Assembly: GCF_003058165.1 (NCBI RefSeq)
Contig: NZ_QBUC01000010.1
Location: 82,175 to 146,174 of the forward strand
Direction of reading: 5' to 3'
Length of the DNA: 64,000 nucleotides
Source of the DNA: Paenisporosarcina sp. OV554
GTDB taxonomy: Bacteria > Bacillota > Bacilli > Bacillales_A > Planococcaceae
The position numbers were made by a program, and so were the translations under genes. Position 1 is the first letter of the stretch; each line of letters starts with the position of its first letter. A model generated the notes under the pieces. That model worked only from the letters and a program-made list of their open reading frames with translations, was not told where the DNA came from and searched no databases. Shown here piece after piece: positions 1 through 9,912 of this stretch.

Positions 1-142
1 GATGAATAAAGGTTTCCAGGGTGCTTTGGACGTCCTTCGCAACCTTACAACCTGGAAACAATCAGTGATGCTTGTTTTGTTTATGAAAGAATTGGAACTT
101 TTTTTATTAAGAAAATGAAAAAATGTTTATTGCCCCTCTGAA

Positions 143-391
143 GAATGAAGGTTTTCAGGTTGCTGCGGACGTCCTTCTTGCTGCACCTTGGTCTAACGAA
201 CAAAAAGGGATGGGCTTGTGACTGGTCACTTCGCCCATCCTCTTTATTTAGATCATCTTGCGGCTTTTGTACGTCCTTCACAACCTTACAATCTGGAAAC
301 AATCAGTGATGCTTGTTTTGGTTATGAAAGAATTGTTGCAATCTTTTAAGTTGATATTCGGCCGAAGATCCAATTTCGGCCTCTTACTGCA
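143..391 (+). repeat. Dispersed ~250-nt structured repeat, copy 1
   Basis: The order of parts is shared with copies at 3871-4126 and, inverted, 41779-42020. There is a hairpin with GTGAC/GTCAC as inner arms inside an outer GGATGGGC/GCCCATCC stem (208-240), then AGATCATCTTG, then a CTGGAA box, then AAGTTGATATTCGG and a GGCCGAA/TTCGGCC hairpin (358-381). The left end (GGTTTTCAGGTTG) can pair with the CTGGAAAC box about 145 nt downstream. No protein is evident. Confidence 0.7.
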
Positions 392-605
392 TCAATTATT
401 TTTATTGTCATCACTACTGAAAGTGACATTTACGTTATTGTTCCAATAAGTTAACTCGGCAATGAGACGTATTTGAGCGATAAATCTTCAGATTGAGCGA
501 TAAACCCCTCAAAATGAGTGATAAATATTTCACAATCGGTTCTTGCTATAAAAAAACGTTTCATTATCCAAGCTAACTAGTAATGAGATAATCATTATAA
601 GAGCA

Positions 606-637
606 TAAAAAAAGATGAACTTTTAAAGTTCACCTTT
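606..637 (-). terminator. Terminator of recJ-apt
   Basis: A stem of AAGGTGAAC/GTTCATCTT with a short A/T loop is followed, in the minus direction, by a run of T. It begins seven bases past the apt stop codon. In B. subtilis relA follows apt; here transcription seems to end instead. Confidence 0.85.
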
Positions 638-643
638 TCCTAC

Positions 644-1156
644 TTAATATTGCATTAAAGTGCAGATGTCGTAGCCTTTTAATTTTTCGCGACCATCAAG
701 ATAAGTTAATTCGATTAGGAACGCACAGCCTACAACTACTCCACCCATTTGCTCAATAAGTTTGATGGTTGCTTCTACTGTTCCGCCTGTTGCTAATAAG
801 TCATCTATAATCAGAACACGTTGTCCCGGTTTAATCGCATCTTTGTGCATTGTTAATACGTTTGTACCGTACTCAAGGTCATACTCAGCACGAATAACTT
901 CACGAGGTAATTTCCCTTCTTTACGGACAGGTGCAAAGCCTTTAGCCATAGCATATGCCACTGGACAACCAATAATAAACCCACGAGCTTCAGGTCCTAC
1001 AATCATATCTACATTCTTTTGTACTGCATATTTTACGATTTCATCTGTTGCGTATTTGTAAGCTTCCCCATTATCCATAATGGTTGAAATATCTTTGAAA
1101 CGAATACCTGGTTTCGGCCAATCTTCAACTATTGTTACGTATTGCTTTAAATCCAT
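644..1156 (-). CDS. apt: Adenine phosphoribosyltransferase
   Basis: This cytosolic purine-salvage enzyme converts adenine and PRPP to AMP and pyrophosphate. The 170-residue length is normal for the family. The PRPP-binding loop [13 protein letters not shown] lies at residues 114-126, and the FKDIST segment near residue 20 is typical. The ATG start overlaps the end of recJ by ten bases and has a GGAGGAG ribosome site inside recJ, which points to translational coupling. A strong terminator follows directly. Identification is secure. Confidence 0.97.
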   Translation of the reverse strand: MDLKQYVTIVEDWPKPGIRFKDISTIMDNGEAYKYATDEIVKYAVQKNVDMIVGPEARGFIIGCPVAYAMAKGFAPVRKEGKLPREVIRAEYDLEYGTNVLTMHKDAIKPGQRVLIIDDLLATGGTVEATIKLIEQMGGVVVGCAFLIELTYLDGREKLKGYDICTLMQY

Positions 1157-3507
1157 TGTTGTTGCTCCTCCTCAGGAACGGTCTGCTCGGCTAAGCGTGT
1201 GTCAAACCATTGTCTTAATTCCATATATGGCGCATATAACAGCTTTTGTTCTAGCTGCATTTGCTGTTCTCGAGATTGATAGACCTTTGACTCCGTAAGA
1301 TCTCGTTTTACACCAGCTTCTTGCATGTCAATTCGTCCATTGTTTATTTTAACAAACCCAAGGTCAAAAAACACCTCTGTCATGAAAAATAATGTACTTG
1401 TGCTCCAACCTTTATGTTTGGCGAGTTCATTTACATGTTGTTGTAAATCAAAAGAAGGACGTTTAGCTAAAAAACCATAATACCATTTGAAATGGTCGCG
1501 ACTTGGTATTCCTTCAAAATATGTCGGGTCAGATGCAAAGAAATGTGCGTAAATTCTTTTTGGTTGAATATGCGTCAATATCGCCTCAAGTATTTGTTCA
1601 TCATGTGGAATATCAAGTAACACTATATATGGTTTTGGAGTAGGCAATGCTTGATCTTTTGAAATCAGAGTGATGTCTACCTTTAATAATGACTCGAAAT
1701 GAATAACCGTTTTTTTATCAAATGCCAGATAGATTGTTTGATCTGCTTGGATCATTTGATTCCATCTGTTCACTTGTCGAATTCCTCGAATATCATACAG
1801 CTGCCAGTCATCTGTCTTGGCGTCTGTAATCATAAATTGGGGTTTCTTCCGGCCATTCCATTCATTGATTTGAAGATCCCCAATAAAGGATACAGCGACA
1901 CCAGGGGTTAATTCATCCGCTAAATGACCTTGGCTAAACCCTACAGCATCAAGTACTTGAGGACCATCGGAAAGTTCCATTTTCACATGGTTCTGGTTAG
2001 CCCCTATTTTTCTCATAGATGAAATATTGACACGTTCGATACAGTACATCGGTTTAGGGAAATCCATGCCAAATGGTCCGAGTTTTTTTAATGATTCGAT
2101 TGAAGCTAAATCAATTTCTTCTAAACTAATCGAAATATCTATTTGTTGAATAGGTTGCAAATCTTCTTCAGTCAATTCTGCTTCTGCTTGCTCCTGTAAA
2201 CGATGGCGTAGGTCTGCTACATTTTCAATAGCTAAAGTCATTCCAGCTGCCATTGGGTGTCCACCGAAATGTGGTAGAATATCACGGTTTTTTGCAAGCT
2301 CGTTGAATAAGTGAAATCCTTCAATACTACGTGCTGACCCTTTAGCTATTCCTTTTTCAGTGTCAAGTCCTAAAACGATGGAAGGACGATAGTATTTTTC
2401 AACGAGTCTTGATGCGACAATCCCGACTACTCCTGGATTCCAGCCTTCTTTTGCGACAATAATGACGTGTGGATCTTGCCCTACTTCTCCAGATTCAACC
2501 ATCGCTATAGCCTCGTCCGTCATTTGACTAACGATTCCTTGTCGTTCTTTATTATGTGAATCTAAAACTTTAGCAAGTGCCATTGCTTCCACTGAATCCG
2601 TTGATAAGAACAAATCAACACCTGGAGCTGCGTCTGCTAAACGGCCAAGAGCGTTGATTCGTGGCCCAAATAAAAAGCCTATTGTTTCTTCATCAATCTG
2701 GTTTTGTTCGGTTCCTGCAATCTGACATAATGCTTGAATGGCAGGTCGACTTGAAGATCGAAGTTGTTTAATTCCTTCTTGTACAAAATAACGATTTTCA
2801 TCGTGCAGGGAAACTAAATCTGCAACCGTTCCAATAGCAACAAGTTCTAATAACTGTTTTGGAATCTCGCCGCCGAGTAATGCGTGGGCAACTTTAAATG
2901 CTACCCCCACTCCAGCAAGTTCTCCAAAAGGATAACTACCTAAGGGATGTCTTGGGTGAATTATGGCATCAGCAGGCGGTAGAATTTCACCAGCTTCATG
3001 GTGATCAGTGACGATAACATCCATGCCAAGGTCTTTTGCCATTTGAATTTCATTAACACCTGAAATCCCATTATCAACTGTAATAATTAAGTTCACACCA
3101 TCTTCAAATGCTTCTTTAAATAATCGTTCACTTGGTCCATAGCCATCTATAAAACGATTAGGAATGGCAAATGTAACATGCGCGTCTAATTGTTGAAGTG
3201 CAGTCATCATAACTGATGTACTCGTCACGCCATCTGCATCATAATCTCCGTAAACTAAAATCAATTCTTCATTTGCAATTGCTTGTTTAATCCGTGCAAC
3301 AGCTTTGTCCATGTCATGAAGTAAGAATGGGTCATGCATAGAAGATTCATCCATTTGTAAAAAAGCTTTCGTCTTATTGACATCAAAAAAGCCTCGAGAG
3401 GCGAGAAGTTTAGCTGAAACTGCAGGTATATTTAATTCTTGCTGTAAATGTTGAACGATTTGGTCATCTGGATGTTCCATTCGCCATCTCTTTTTAGATT
3501 CAATCAT
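1147..3507 (-). CDS. recJ: Single-stranded-DNA 5'-3' exonuclease RecJ
   Basis: RecJ degrades single-stranded DNA from the 5' end in RecF-pathway recombination, mismatch and base-excision repair. The 786-residue protein shows the DHH-family motifs: DYDADG at 88-93, a TVDNG motif near 143-147, DHH at 168-170, and GGHPMAAG of the DHHA1 domain at 415-422. An OB-like segment and the long Firmicutes C-terminal region follow. The ATG is preceded by GAGGAAGTG. It heads the recJ-apt operon, as in B. subtilis. Confidence 0.97.
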   Translation of the reverse strand: MIESKKRWRMEHPDDQIVQHLQQELNIPAVSAKLLASRGFFDVNKTKAFLQMDESSMHDPFLLHDMDKAVARIKQAIANEELILVYGDYDADGVTSTSVMMTALQQLDAHVTFAIPNRFIDGYGPSERLFKEAFEDGVNLIITVDNGISGVNEIQMAKDLGMDVIVTDHHEAGEILPPADAIIHPRHPLGSYPFGELAGVGVAFKVAHALLGGEIPKQLLELVAIGTVADLVSLHDENRYFVQEGIKQLRSSSRPAIQALCQIAGTEQNQIDEETIGFLFGPRINALGRLADAAPGVDLFLSTDSVEAMALAKVLDSHNKERQGIVSQMTDEAIAMVESGEVGQDPHVIIVAKEGWNPGVVGIVASRLVEKYYRPSIVLGLDTEKGIAKGSARSIEGFHLFNELAKNRDILPHFGGHPMAAGMTLAIENVADLRHRLQEQAEAELTEEDLQPIQQIDISISLEEIDLASIESLKKLGPFGMDFPKPMYCIERVNISSMRKIGANQNHVKMELSDGPQVLDAVGFSQGHLADELTPGVAVSFIGDLQINEWNGRKKPQFMITDAKTDDWQLYDIRGIRQVNRWNQMIQADQTIYLAFDKKTVIHFESLLKVDITLISKDQALPTPKPYIVLLDIPHDEQILEAILTHIQPKRIYAHFFASDPTYFEGIPSRDHFKWYYGFLAKRPSFDLQQHVNELAKHKGWSTSTLFFMTEVFFDLGFVKINNGRIDMQEAGVKRDLTESKVYQSREQQMQLEQKLLYAPYMELRQWFDTRLAEQTVPEEEQQQWI

Positions 3508-3662
3508 TTTTATGTCACTTCCTCATACTATCCATTATACCTTATCTGTCTCCCTATGTAATTTACAGGAATAAAACTAAGTAATATTTTTGGTGGAAAA
3601 AATACGATTTCACTAAATAGAGTTATATTAATACCTAACAAAAAGAAATGCTGTTGAAATTT

Positions 3663-3835
3663 AAACAATCGAAAAAGTACATTTGCGCCTCACATACCGC
3701 AAGAGTGTGAAGCGTGAGACCCACAACTATGCGGTTTCATACTTGTTGGCTCTTGCGGAACGTGCGGCTATCGTAAACGTACGATAAACAACTGTATCGT
3801 TTAACAGACCCTTTATTTTCAAAACATCTTATTAA
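3663..3835 (+). repeat. ~155-nt hairpin element, copy 1
   Basis: It aligns with 4160-4315 over its length. It contains the 9-bp stem CCGCAAGAG/CTCTTGCGG (arms near 3698 and 3751), an inner CCACAA-TATG/CATA-TGTTGG hairpin, and a distal GTACGATAAACAACTGTATCG segment with inverted character. Inner arms differ from copy 2 yet still pair. No coding capacity is apparent. Confidence 0.6.
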
Positions 3836-3870
3836 AACTACAAACCGAAACCTTGATTCCATTCACTGTG

Positions 3871-4126
3871 GATGACAGGTTTCCAGTTCGCTCCGGACGT
3901 TTTTACCTGATGCACAATAATCTAGAGAATAAATAGTATGGGCTTGTGAATACGTCACTCGCACATCTCTCTTTTTGCAGATCATCCTGCGGTGGGTATT
4001 CATCCTTCGCTCCCTTGCAACCTGGAAGGACACAGTAATTTGGGTTTGCTTTACTACAGAATAGAAGGTTTCTTTAAGTAGATGTTCGCCCGAAGATGCT
4101 ATTTCGGCCTCTTTCTGCTTTTTTAA
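3871..4126 (+). repeat. Dispersed ~250-nt structured repeat, copy 2
   Basis: It shares the ordered parts of copy 1: a left CAGGTTTCCAG arm, GGACGT, a TGGGCTTGTGA...GTCAC hairpin (about 3940-3968), a T-rich tract, AGATCATCCTGCGG, a CTTGCAACCTGGAA box, then AAGTAGATGTTCG and the CCGAAGAT...TTTCGG hairpin before CTCTTTCTGC. It is the most diverged of the three in its first hairpin. Confidence 0.65.
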
Positions 4127-4159
4127 ATTTTGCAAAGTTTAATAATGCTGTTGATATTG

Positions 4160-4315
4160 AAGAACGTACAAAAGAGTACATTTGCGCCAAACGCCGCAAG
4201 AGCGTGAAACTTGAGACTCACAAGTATGTGGTTTTCATACTTGTTGTCTCATGCGTGACGTGCGGCACCTCAAATGTACGATAAGCAACCGTATAGTTCA
4301 ACAGAGCCAAAAAGT
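4160..4315 (+). repeat. ~155-nt hairpin element, copy 2
   Basis: Second copy of the element at 3663-3835, same orientation. The inner hairpin is a perfect 9-bp ACAAGTATG/CATACTTGT stem. The outer stem is GCCGCA/TGCGGC with TGAGAC/GTCTCA nested inside it. The ends GTACATTTG and CAAATGTAC form a further terminal inverted repeat, which gives the element the look of a small palindromic mobile unit. Confidence 0.6.
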
Positions 4316-4330
4316 TAAATCTTCTCAAAT

Positions 4331-4359
4331 AAAAAACACCCGTAATGGGTGTTTTTTAA
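4331..4359 (-). terminator. Terminator downstream of lapA-like gene
   Basis: An AAAAAACACCC/GGGTGTTTTTT inverted repeat with a five-base loop sits four bases beyond the stop codon of the minus-strand gene. It is symmetrical enough to act on both strands. Confidence 0.88.
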
Positions 4360-4363
4360 ACCT

Positions 4364-4738
4364 TTAAATGGTTGAACGAACATCACCCGAAGTATCATCA
4401 GGAATCTCATCTTTTAAATGAGTGTCTTGATATCTCACGGGTTCATTTTTGTTCAATGCGGATATTTCATTTTGTTGAGTTGCGATCAGGGATTCTTTAG
4501 CAGTGTTATCTTTTTCAAGATGCTTAACCCGACGTTGCAATACGAATGAGCGGAAGATTGCTACTGAGCCACTAACTAGAGCGCCTAGTAAAGCAGAAAC
4601 TAATATAACTAAAATTAGCGGCCACTGTGCAGTACCAAAGACGTAGTTAACTGGAACATCATCGACATTTACCACAGCAAAAATAGCTACAATTATGGCA
4701 AAAATAAGTGCGAGTAGTAAGGACCATTGAAATTTCAT
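4364..4738 (-). CDS. LapA-domain small membrane protein (YrvD-like)
   Basis: A 124-residue protein with two membrane segments (about residues 3-25 and 38-60) separated by a short loop with VDDVPVNYVFG, then a cytoplasmic coiled-coil tail. This is the usual lipopolysaccharide-assembly-protein-A (DUF1049) layout found widely in Bacilli, where the function is not settled. I start at 4738 because GGAGG stands just upstream of that ATG; an in-frame ATG ten codons earlier lacks a site. It is separated from secDF by a strong terminator. Confidence 0.8.
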   Translation of the reverse strand: MKFQWSLLLALIFAIIVAIFAVVNVDDVPVNYVFGTAQWPLILVILVSALLGALVSGSVAIFRSFVLQRRVKHLEKDNTAKESLIATQQNEISALNKNEPVRYQDTHLKDEIPDDTSGDVRSTI

Positions 4739-4786
4739 TGGTATTCCTCCTTTTTCTAAATGATACATTTGTTACAGTATACGTAT

Positions 4787-4830
4787 AAAAAGGGAACAAA
4801 GTATAGTTTTCTATACCCTGTTCCCTTTGA
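4787..4830 (-). terminator. Terminator of secDF
   Basis: A long hairpin, GGGAACA...GTATAG / CTATAC...TGTTCCC with a four-base loop, is followed by T residues in the minus direction. It lies between secDF and the lapA-like gene. Confidence 0.9.
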
Positions 4831-4841
4831 TTTATAAACTT

Positions 4842-7121
4842 TTATACTACAGGCTCGTCAGAACCCCATTTTTTGCTGTTTTCGTCAGCTTCAACATCAA
4901 TTGCTCCACGTTTTTTAAGTTCGCGTTTTTTCAGTACGAACCAAAGTTGTGCAGCGATGAAGATTGAAGAATACGTACCGGAAATTAAACCAATTAGTAA
5001 TGCAAGTGAGAAGTTTTGAATTGATTCTGCACCGAATACTAATAATGCGACAACGACAAACACAACTGTTAAAACCGTGTTAACCGATCGTCCAAGAGTT
5101 TGACGAAGTGATTTGTTAACAATACTTGCAAGCTCTTCTTCAGTTTCGATTTTCTTAGATCGTTTCATATTTTCACGAATACGGTCAAACGTTACGATCG
5201 TATCATTTATCGAATAACCAACAATCGTTAGGATTGCAGCAATAAATGTAATATCGACTTCTAAACGGAAAACACTAAACACGGCAATCATAAAGAATGC
5301 ATCATATAAAAGGGACACAATCGCTGCGATTCCCATTTTCCATTCAAAGCGGAATGCAGTGTAAATAATAATTCCGATTGATGCGAAAATCAACGCATAC
5401 AATGCATTTTTCGCTAGTTCACGTCCGATTGTAGGAGAGACAGTGCTGATGTTTGGCGCTACACCATATTCCTTCTTAATCGTCGATTTCAGTCCGTTTA
5501 TTTCTTCTTGAGAGAAATCTTCTGCATATCGAATTACCCCAATTTCTTGTTTATCACCTGAAATGACAATGTCTTCAGAAGGGTGATCAATTGACTTTAA
5601 ATAAGATGTGATTTCCTCTTTTGTCAAAGAATCTTCAGACAAGATTTCGACACGCGTACCACTTGTGAAATCAATGCCTAAATTCAAACGGAAAACCCCA
5701 AGTAAAATCATACCGAGCACAAGAAAAGCAATGGAAGCGGTAAAGAATTTATTACGGAATTTCACGAAATCAAAGCGATCAAACTTTGTTGGTAAATCTA
5801 GCGTACTGTAATTATCTTCAGCAGGATGGATAGTTGATTTTTTCACACCAAACAACCATGGTTTGCCATCGAAGAATCCGCTATTGACTAGTAAACCAAG
5901 GAGTATTCTTGATCCCCAAACAGCTGTAAGGAAACTCACTAATATACTAATGATTAACGTCGTTGCGAATCCTTTTACTGAACTTGTCCCAAAATAGAAT
6001 AATACGACTGAAGCTAATAATGAAGTAATGTGAGCATCAAAAATTGCAGAGAACGAATCTTTTGCACCATTTTGAAATGCTACTTTTATAGATTGTCCAA
6101 TACGTAATTCTTCTTTAATTCGTTCCGCGGTAATAATGTTGGCATCAACTGCAATACCAATTCCTAGGACAATGGCTGCAATACCTGGCAAGGTAAGAAC
6201 GCCATTGATTAACTCGAATACAAGTAAGTTTAAATATACAAATACACCTAGCGTAATAACTGCAACCAAACCAGGTAAACGATAGTAGAGAAGCATAAAT
6301 AAAGAAACAAGGATGGTCCCAATAACTCCGGCAAAAATCGTTGATTGAAGTGCTTTTTCACCGAACTGAGCACCAACAGATGTTGAATACGTTTCTATTA
6401 ATTTAACAGGTAATGCACCAGCATTTAATACACCTGCTAAACTTTTCGTTTCTTCTACTGTAAAAGCACCGTTAATTTCAACACCAGTTGAATTAATTCG
6501 TTCATCAACAGTAGGGCTAGAGACAAATTTAGGATTTGCTTTACTAGCTTCTTTAGCAAAAGAATCTACGCCTTCTTCAAAATCCAACCAAATAACTAAT
6601 AAGTTCTTCCCGACTGGTTTTTGACTTATTTGCTGAGTCACATCTGCGAACTTTGAAGGGTCTTTTAGTGTAAGTGTAACTATTGGACGACCATTCGCGT
6701 CAAATGTATCTTTAGCTCCACCTTCTTTTAAATCGGAACCGTCTAACATTAAATTATCGTCAACATCGCGGAATGATAAATTCGCCTGCGTAGACAATAA
6801 TTCTCGCGCTGATTCTTGATCTTCCACACCAGCTAATTGAACACGAATGCGATTGCCGTCTTCAACTTGAATGTTCGGTTCGCTTACACCGAGTACGTTA
6901 ATTCGGTTCAATAAAGCGGTAGAAGTATCAGTTACCATTTTCTCCGTAACTTTTGGCCCATCTTTTTTAAGCGGTTCGACTTGGTATAATACTTCGAATC
7001 CACCTTGTAAATCCAATCCCAATTTGATGTTGCTGACAACCGATTGTGCGGTTGTACCAATGGAAGCCGCAAATACTACGATAAGTAATAAAAATGCGAT
7101 AATTCGGCCTCTTGTTTTCAT
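4842..7121 (-). CDS. secDF: Fused protein-export membrane protein SecDF
   Basis: SecDF is an accessory of the SecYEG translocon that uses the proton gradient to pull proteins across the membrane. At 759 residues it is the fused form typical of Bacillus. The SecD half has TM1 (about 5-25), the LGLDLQGG motif at 34-41, a large extracellular domain, and five membrane segments from about 262. The SecF half begins near 452 with a new TM segment and GIDFTSGT (482-489), followed by a second five-helix bundle. The start has a GAGGAGG site. YajC, another Sec accessory, is encoded 3 kb away. Confidence 0.97.
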   Translation of the reverse strand: MKTRGRIIAFLLLIVVFAASIGTTAQSVVSNIKLGLDLQGGFEVLYQVEPLKKDGPKVTEKMVTDTSTALLNRINVLGVSEPNIQVEDGNRIRVQLAGVEDQESARELLSTQANLSFRDVDDNLMLDGSDLKEGGAKDTFDANGRPIVTLTLKDPSKFADVTQQISQKPVGKNLLVIWLDFEEGVDSFAKEASKANPKFVSSPTVDERINSTGVEINGAFTVEETKSLAGVLNAGALPVKLIETYSTSVGAQFGEKALQSTIFAGVIGTILVSLFMLLYYRLPGLVAVITLGVFVYLNLLVFELINGVLTLPGIAAIVLGIGIAVDANIITAERIKEELRIGQSIKVAFQNGAKDSFSAIFDAHITSLLASVVLFYFGTSSVKGFATTLIISILVSFLTAVWGSRILLGLLVNSGFFDGKPWLFGVKKSTIHPAEDNYSTLDLPTKFDRFDFVKFRNKFFTASIAFLVLGMILLGVFRLNLGIDFTSGTRVEILSEDSLTKEEITSYLKSIDHPSEDIVISGDKQEIGVIRYAEDFSQEEINGLKSTIKKEYGVAPNISTVSPTIGRELAKNALYALIFASIGIIIYTAFRFEWKMGIAAIVSLLYDAFFMIAVFSVFRLEVDITFIAAILTIVGYSINDTIVTFDRIRENMKRSKKIETEEELASIVNKSLRQTLGRSVNTVLTVVFVVVALLVFGAESIQNFSLALLIGLISGTYSSIFIAAQLWFVLKKRELKKRGAIDVEADENSKKWGSDEPVV

Positions 7122-7227
7122 ATGTATATTTCCTCCTCAAATTGTCAAATGATAGTAAAACACTACCATTCTCAAAAAACACAATTAAGATTATTATGAA
7201 ACACGTAAGGCAATGTGTCAAATGGAC

Positions 7228-7578
7228 TTAAGATTCAGACGACTCTGGCAATACTGGTACTGGTTTAACAGATTTAACTGTAGGATTCAATAATGCTTGA
7301 AGGTTACCTTCATTTAGTTCTGAGAACCAATTCGATGTTTTAAAGTCTTCTATTTGAGTGTGTGTCATAAACTGTGCAGGTGAAACGGCTAAAACGTCAT
7401 TGACCATTTCAGATACTCGCATTTCCAGTATGTCTCGCTTCCGCCATTTTTTATTTATACAATAATGCCAAATATCCGCCTCTTTAATGGAATTGTAGTT
7501 ATACAAGCGAAACTCGTGAATCTTACTTTTCAATGCGGGCTGCACAAGTTGAAATAAATCTTCGTATTTAACACTCAT
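7228..7578 (-). CDS. comN: Post-transcriptional regulator ComN (YrzD)
   Basis: A 116-residue soluble protein with the ComN/post_transc_reg pattern: an N-terminal helical part, the IWHYCINKKWRK segment near 36-47, and an FMTHTQIEDF segment near 70-79. In B. subtilis ComN controls late competence (comE) mRNA with MinD and DivIVA. The position between secDF and spoVB matches B. subtilis yrzD. A proline-rich C-terminal tail is variable. Family call is from pattern and synteny. Confidence 0.75.
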   Translation of the reverse strand: MSVKYEDLFQLVQPALKSKIHEFRLYNYNSIKEADIWHYCINKKWRKRDILEMRVSEMVNDVLAVSPAQFMTHTQIEDFKTSNWFSELNEGNLQALLNPTVKSVKPVPVLPESSES

Positions 7579-7664
7579 TTAAACACTTCCCTCTTCTATG
7601 GTATTAAACATCGTTATTTTCGCATAAGAATATTGTATACGAATTTGGGTGACTTGAGAAGGAA

Positions 7665-9179
7665 GTGGCAGAATTGTCGACATTTTTACGTGGGACAATG
7701 GTATTAATGGGTGCTGTTTTTTTATCTAAATTGTTCGGTTTTGTTTTTCGCATTCAATTTGTGCGAATTGCAGGAGAAGAAGCTGTAGGAATATACTCAG
7801 CGGCTTATCCAGCATTTATTTTTTTCTTATCCTTAATACAATTAGGTTTACCGATTGCCGTTGCCAAAATTACAGCAGAATTGTATGCAGGAAAAAAACA
7901 TGCTGAGATTCAATCACTCATGCGCAAAGTATGGAAACTAACATGGCTTTCCATATTCATTTTCGGTCCTCTATTATTTTTCACCATTCCGTATATCGCG
8001 ACCAGTTTGTTAGAAAACGCAAATATTAGCACTACGCTATATATCGGCTTATTTACCATTCCAATTGCAGCTTTTGGTGGAATTCTAAAAGGGTATTTTC
8101 AAGGACTAGCAAAAGTTGAAGAAACTGCTTGGTCACAACTAATTGAACAATTTTTCCGCATTGCTTTAATCACTTGGTTATTGCCTTATGTAGTCAACCA
8201 ATCAAGTCCTGGAGCTACTGCTGCTGCTGCCATGTCTCTTGCGTTATTGGCAGAACTCGCCTCGTTCTTGTACTTATGGTATAAGTACAAACGGGTGAAA
8301 CAAACAACTGAAAAAGTCGTTACCTATCCAACTACTCCTATTTTAGAAGTAGCACTGCCTTCAGCTGGAAGTCGGCTGTTTGGTTCATTTACATGGTTTT
8401 TAGAACCCATTGTCTTTATTAAAGCATTAGCTGTTGCTGGTGTGACCGCAGTAGCAGCCACCAATTTATATGGAATGATTTCTGCTGTCTATATACCGTT
8501 ATTGTTATTTCCTGCGTTTATTCCGTATGCTTTATCGATCGTCTTAGTGCCAGCCGTAAGTGATGCGCGAGCTCGTTCAAATCGTGCCATGTTACAAGAA
8601 CGTGTATCCTTAGCCATGCGCGTGTCTGCCATTACTGGTTGTTTTGCAGCGACCATTTTTTATTTACACGGAGAGCATATTGTTCGGGTGTTATTTCATG
8701 TAACAGAAGGAAAAGGATATATGCAACTTTTAGCTCCAGTATTCTTTTTCTATTACATACAAAGTCCACTTCATGCAATTCTGCAAGCAATGCATGAAGC
8801 AAAGGCTGCTATGATGAATTCCATTTATGGTGGACTTGGCAAATTATTTGTGATGTTTGTGTTAGCATCTCAAGCTGGGATTGAAGAAAAAGGTGCGATT
8901 TTGGCCATTGGATTTGGTGTTTGTTTAACTTCATTTTTACATATGGCAACACTTCGTCAAAAAAAAGAAGCCGGTATTGGCTTCACATTTTTTGCTATAC
9001 CGTATTTATTATTTATCATCGTCACGATACTTCGTCCGGTCATTTGGCCTTTAGCGGAAATGCCTTGGGTAGCTGATAGCTTCGTTACTGGTTTAATGAT
9101 TTTTGCTGGCTTAATTGTTTTTGGGCAAATTCGTCTAACTGATATTCGTCTCCTACGTAAACTGATTAAGAAGACTTAA
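7665..9179 (+). CDS. spoVB: Stage V sporulation protein B, MOP-family flippase
   Basis: A 504-residue polytopic membrane protein with about 14 membrane segments of the polysaccharide-transport/MurJ (MOP) superfamily. SpoVB is needed for spore cortex peptidoglycan, probably moving lipid-linked precursors across the forespore membrane. The GTG at 7665 abuts GAAGGAAG, so a TTG at 7674 with better spacing is an alternative start. It is divergent from comN and converges on the DUF421 gene, with 14 bases of 3' overlap. It is one of the few plus-strand genes. Confidence 0.92.
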   Translation: MAELSTFLRGTMVLMGAVFLSKLFGFVFRIQFVRIAGEEAVGIYSAAYPAFIFFLSLIQLGLPIAVAKITAELYAGKKHAEIQSLMRKVWKLTWLSIFIFGPLLFFTIPYIATSLLENANISTTLYIGLFTIPIAAFGGILKGYFQGLAKVEETAWSQLIEQFFRIALITWLLPYVVNQSSPGATAAAAMSLALLAELASFLYLWYKYKRVKQTTEKVVTYPTTPILEVALPSAGSRLFGSFTWFLEPIVFIKALAVAGVTAVAATNLYGMISAVYIPLLLFPAFIPYALSIVLVPAVSDARARSNRAMLQERVSLAMRVSAITGCFAATIFYLHGEHIVRVLFHVTEGKGYMQLLAPVFFFYYIQSPLHAILQAMHEAKAAMMNSIYGGLGKLFVMFVLASQAGIEEKGAILAIGFGVCLTSFLHMATLRQKKEAGIGFTFFAIPYLLFIIVTILRPVIWPLAEMPWVADSFVTGLMIFAGLIVFGQIRLTDIRLLRKLIKKT

Positions 9180-9813
9180 ACCGTTCTCTCATTTGTATAT
9201 ATAACTTTTCTTTTTCATAGCTACAATAAAACACGGTTGATGGGTCATCAATGTCAAGGTTTTTTAATTCTTCTAGCAACCATTGTTTATCTTGTTGAAT
9301 CAACTCTAAATGAGATTCTTGTACGTCACCATCTACAATAAGAGGCAAAACAGGATGATCTCCACCCATTTTAAATACAGACAAATTTCCCGACGACTCT
9401 AGAAAAGCATAAGCAACATCTTGAACAGAACCAACTTGCTGTTCACGAAGTTGTTGGAACAAATCGTCCAAATTGTACCTTATTTTCCGCATTTCCGATT
9501 CTATTATTTCACCATTGCGAATTATGATTGTAGGACTTCCATCAATTAAATCTCGAACCTTTTTACTTTTTAATGACCAGTAGGAAGTTCCTAGTTGGAT
9601 GAACAATAATAATATCATTGGCATAATGGAACCAAACAAGTCGCGTTTTGGATCATCAATTGCAAACGATGCCACTTCTGCGATTAAAACAAATATAACT
9701 AAGTCCATTAGACTTAATTCGCCAACTTCACGTTTTCCCATTAATCTAAAGATAATTAATATTAATATATAAAGAAATATGGTCCTCAACGCTACAACAA
9801 GAAGTTCTTCCAT
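9166..9813 (-). CDS. DUF421/YetF-domain membrane protein (YrbG-like)
   Basis: A 215-residue protein with three N-terminal membrane segments (about 8-85) including the GKREVGELSLMDLV signature, then a cytoplasmic YetF-type alpha/beta domain with IIIRNGEI and MRKIRYNLDDL motifs. Related Bacillus proteins include YrbG, which also sits beside spoVB, and YetF. The biochemical role is unknown. I use the ATG at 9813, six bases after AAGGGG, rather than the ATG two codons earlier that overlaps the site. Confidence 0.85.
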   Translation of the reverse strand: MEELLVVALRTIFLYILILIIFRLMGKREVGELSLMDLVIFVLIAEVASFAIDDPKRDLFGSIMPMILLLFIQLGTSYWSLKSKKVRDLIDGSPTIIIRNGEIIESEMRKIRYNLDDLFQQLREQQVGSVQDVAYAFLESSGNLSVFKMGGDHPVLPLIVDGDVQESHLELIQQDKQWLLEELKNLDIDDPSTVFYCSYEKEKLYIQMRERFKSS

Positions 9814-9863
9814 ATGCATCCCCTTTTTCTACTTAGTATGAGAAAAAGAAGACTGCACTATAC

Positions 9864-9903
9864 AAAAAAACCTGTTTTTCCATAAAGGAAAAACAGGTTT
9901 TTG
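9864..9903 (-). terminator. Terminator of yajC
   Basis: A near-perfect inverted repeat, AAACCTGTTTTTCC / GGAAAAACAGGTTT with a short loop, stands ten bases after the yajC stop and carries T runs on both sides. Confidence 0.9.
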
Positions 9904-9912
9904 ACTGTTCAC

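Larger units (their letters stand above)
1..643. repeat. Gene-free repeat zone left of apt
   Basis: I see no credible gene here; the short ORFs have no ribosome binding site and follow repeats. The zone holds a ~80-nt module at about 8-95 that recurs at 262-340, one full copy of a ~250-nt structured repeat (143-391), three GAGCGATAAA-type words at 475, 495 and 516, and the apt terminator (606-637). The same order, structured repeat followed by GAGCGATAAA words, occurs inverted at 41641-42020, so this looks like a composite dispersed repeat. Confidence 0.7.
3508..4330. repeat. Gene-free repeat zone between recJ and lapA
   Basis: About 820 bases without a supported gene. The zone contains two copies of a ~155-nt hairpin-rich element (3663-3835 and 4160-4315) flanking copy 2 of the ~250-nt dispersed repeat (3871-4126). 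The only longer ORFs run through these repeats and lack ribosome sites. The recJ promoter should lie near 3510-3660, but I see no clear boxes. Confidence 0.65.

Noticed and set aside
471..530. A CRISPR array, because short words repeat at regular spacing
   Set aside because: Units are only 21 bp including the variable part, repeats are imperfect, there are no 25-40 bp unique spacers, and no cas genes are in the window.
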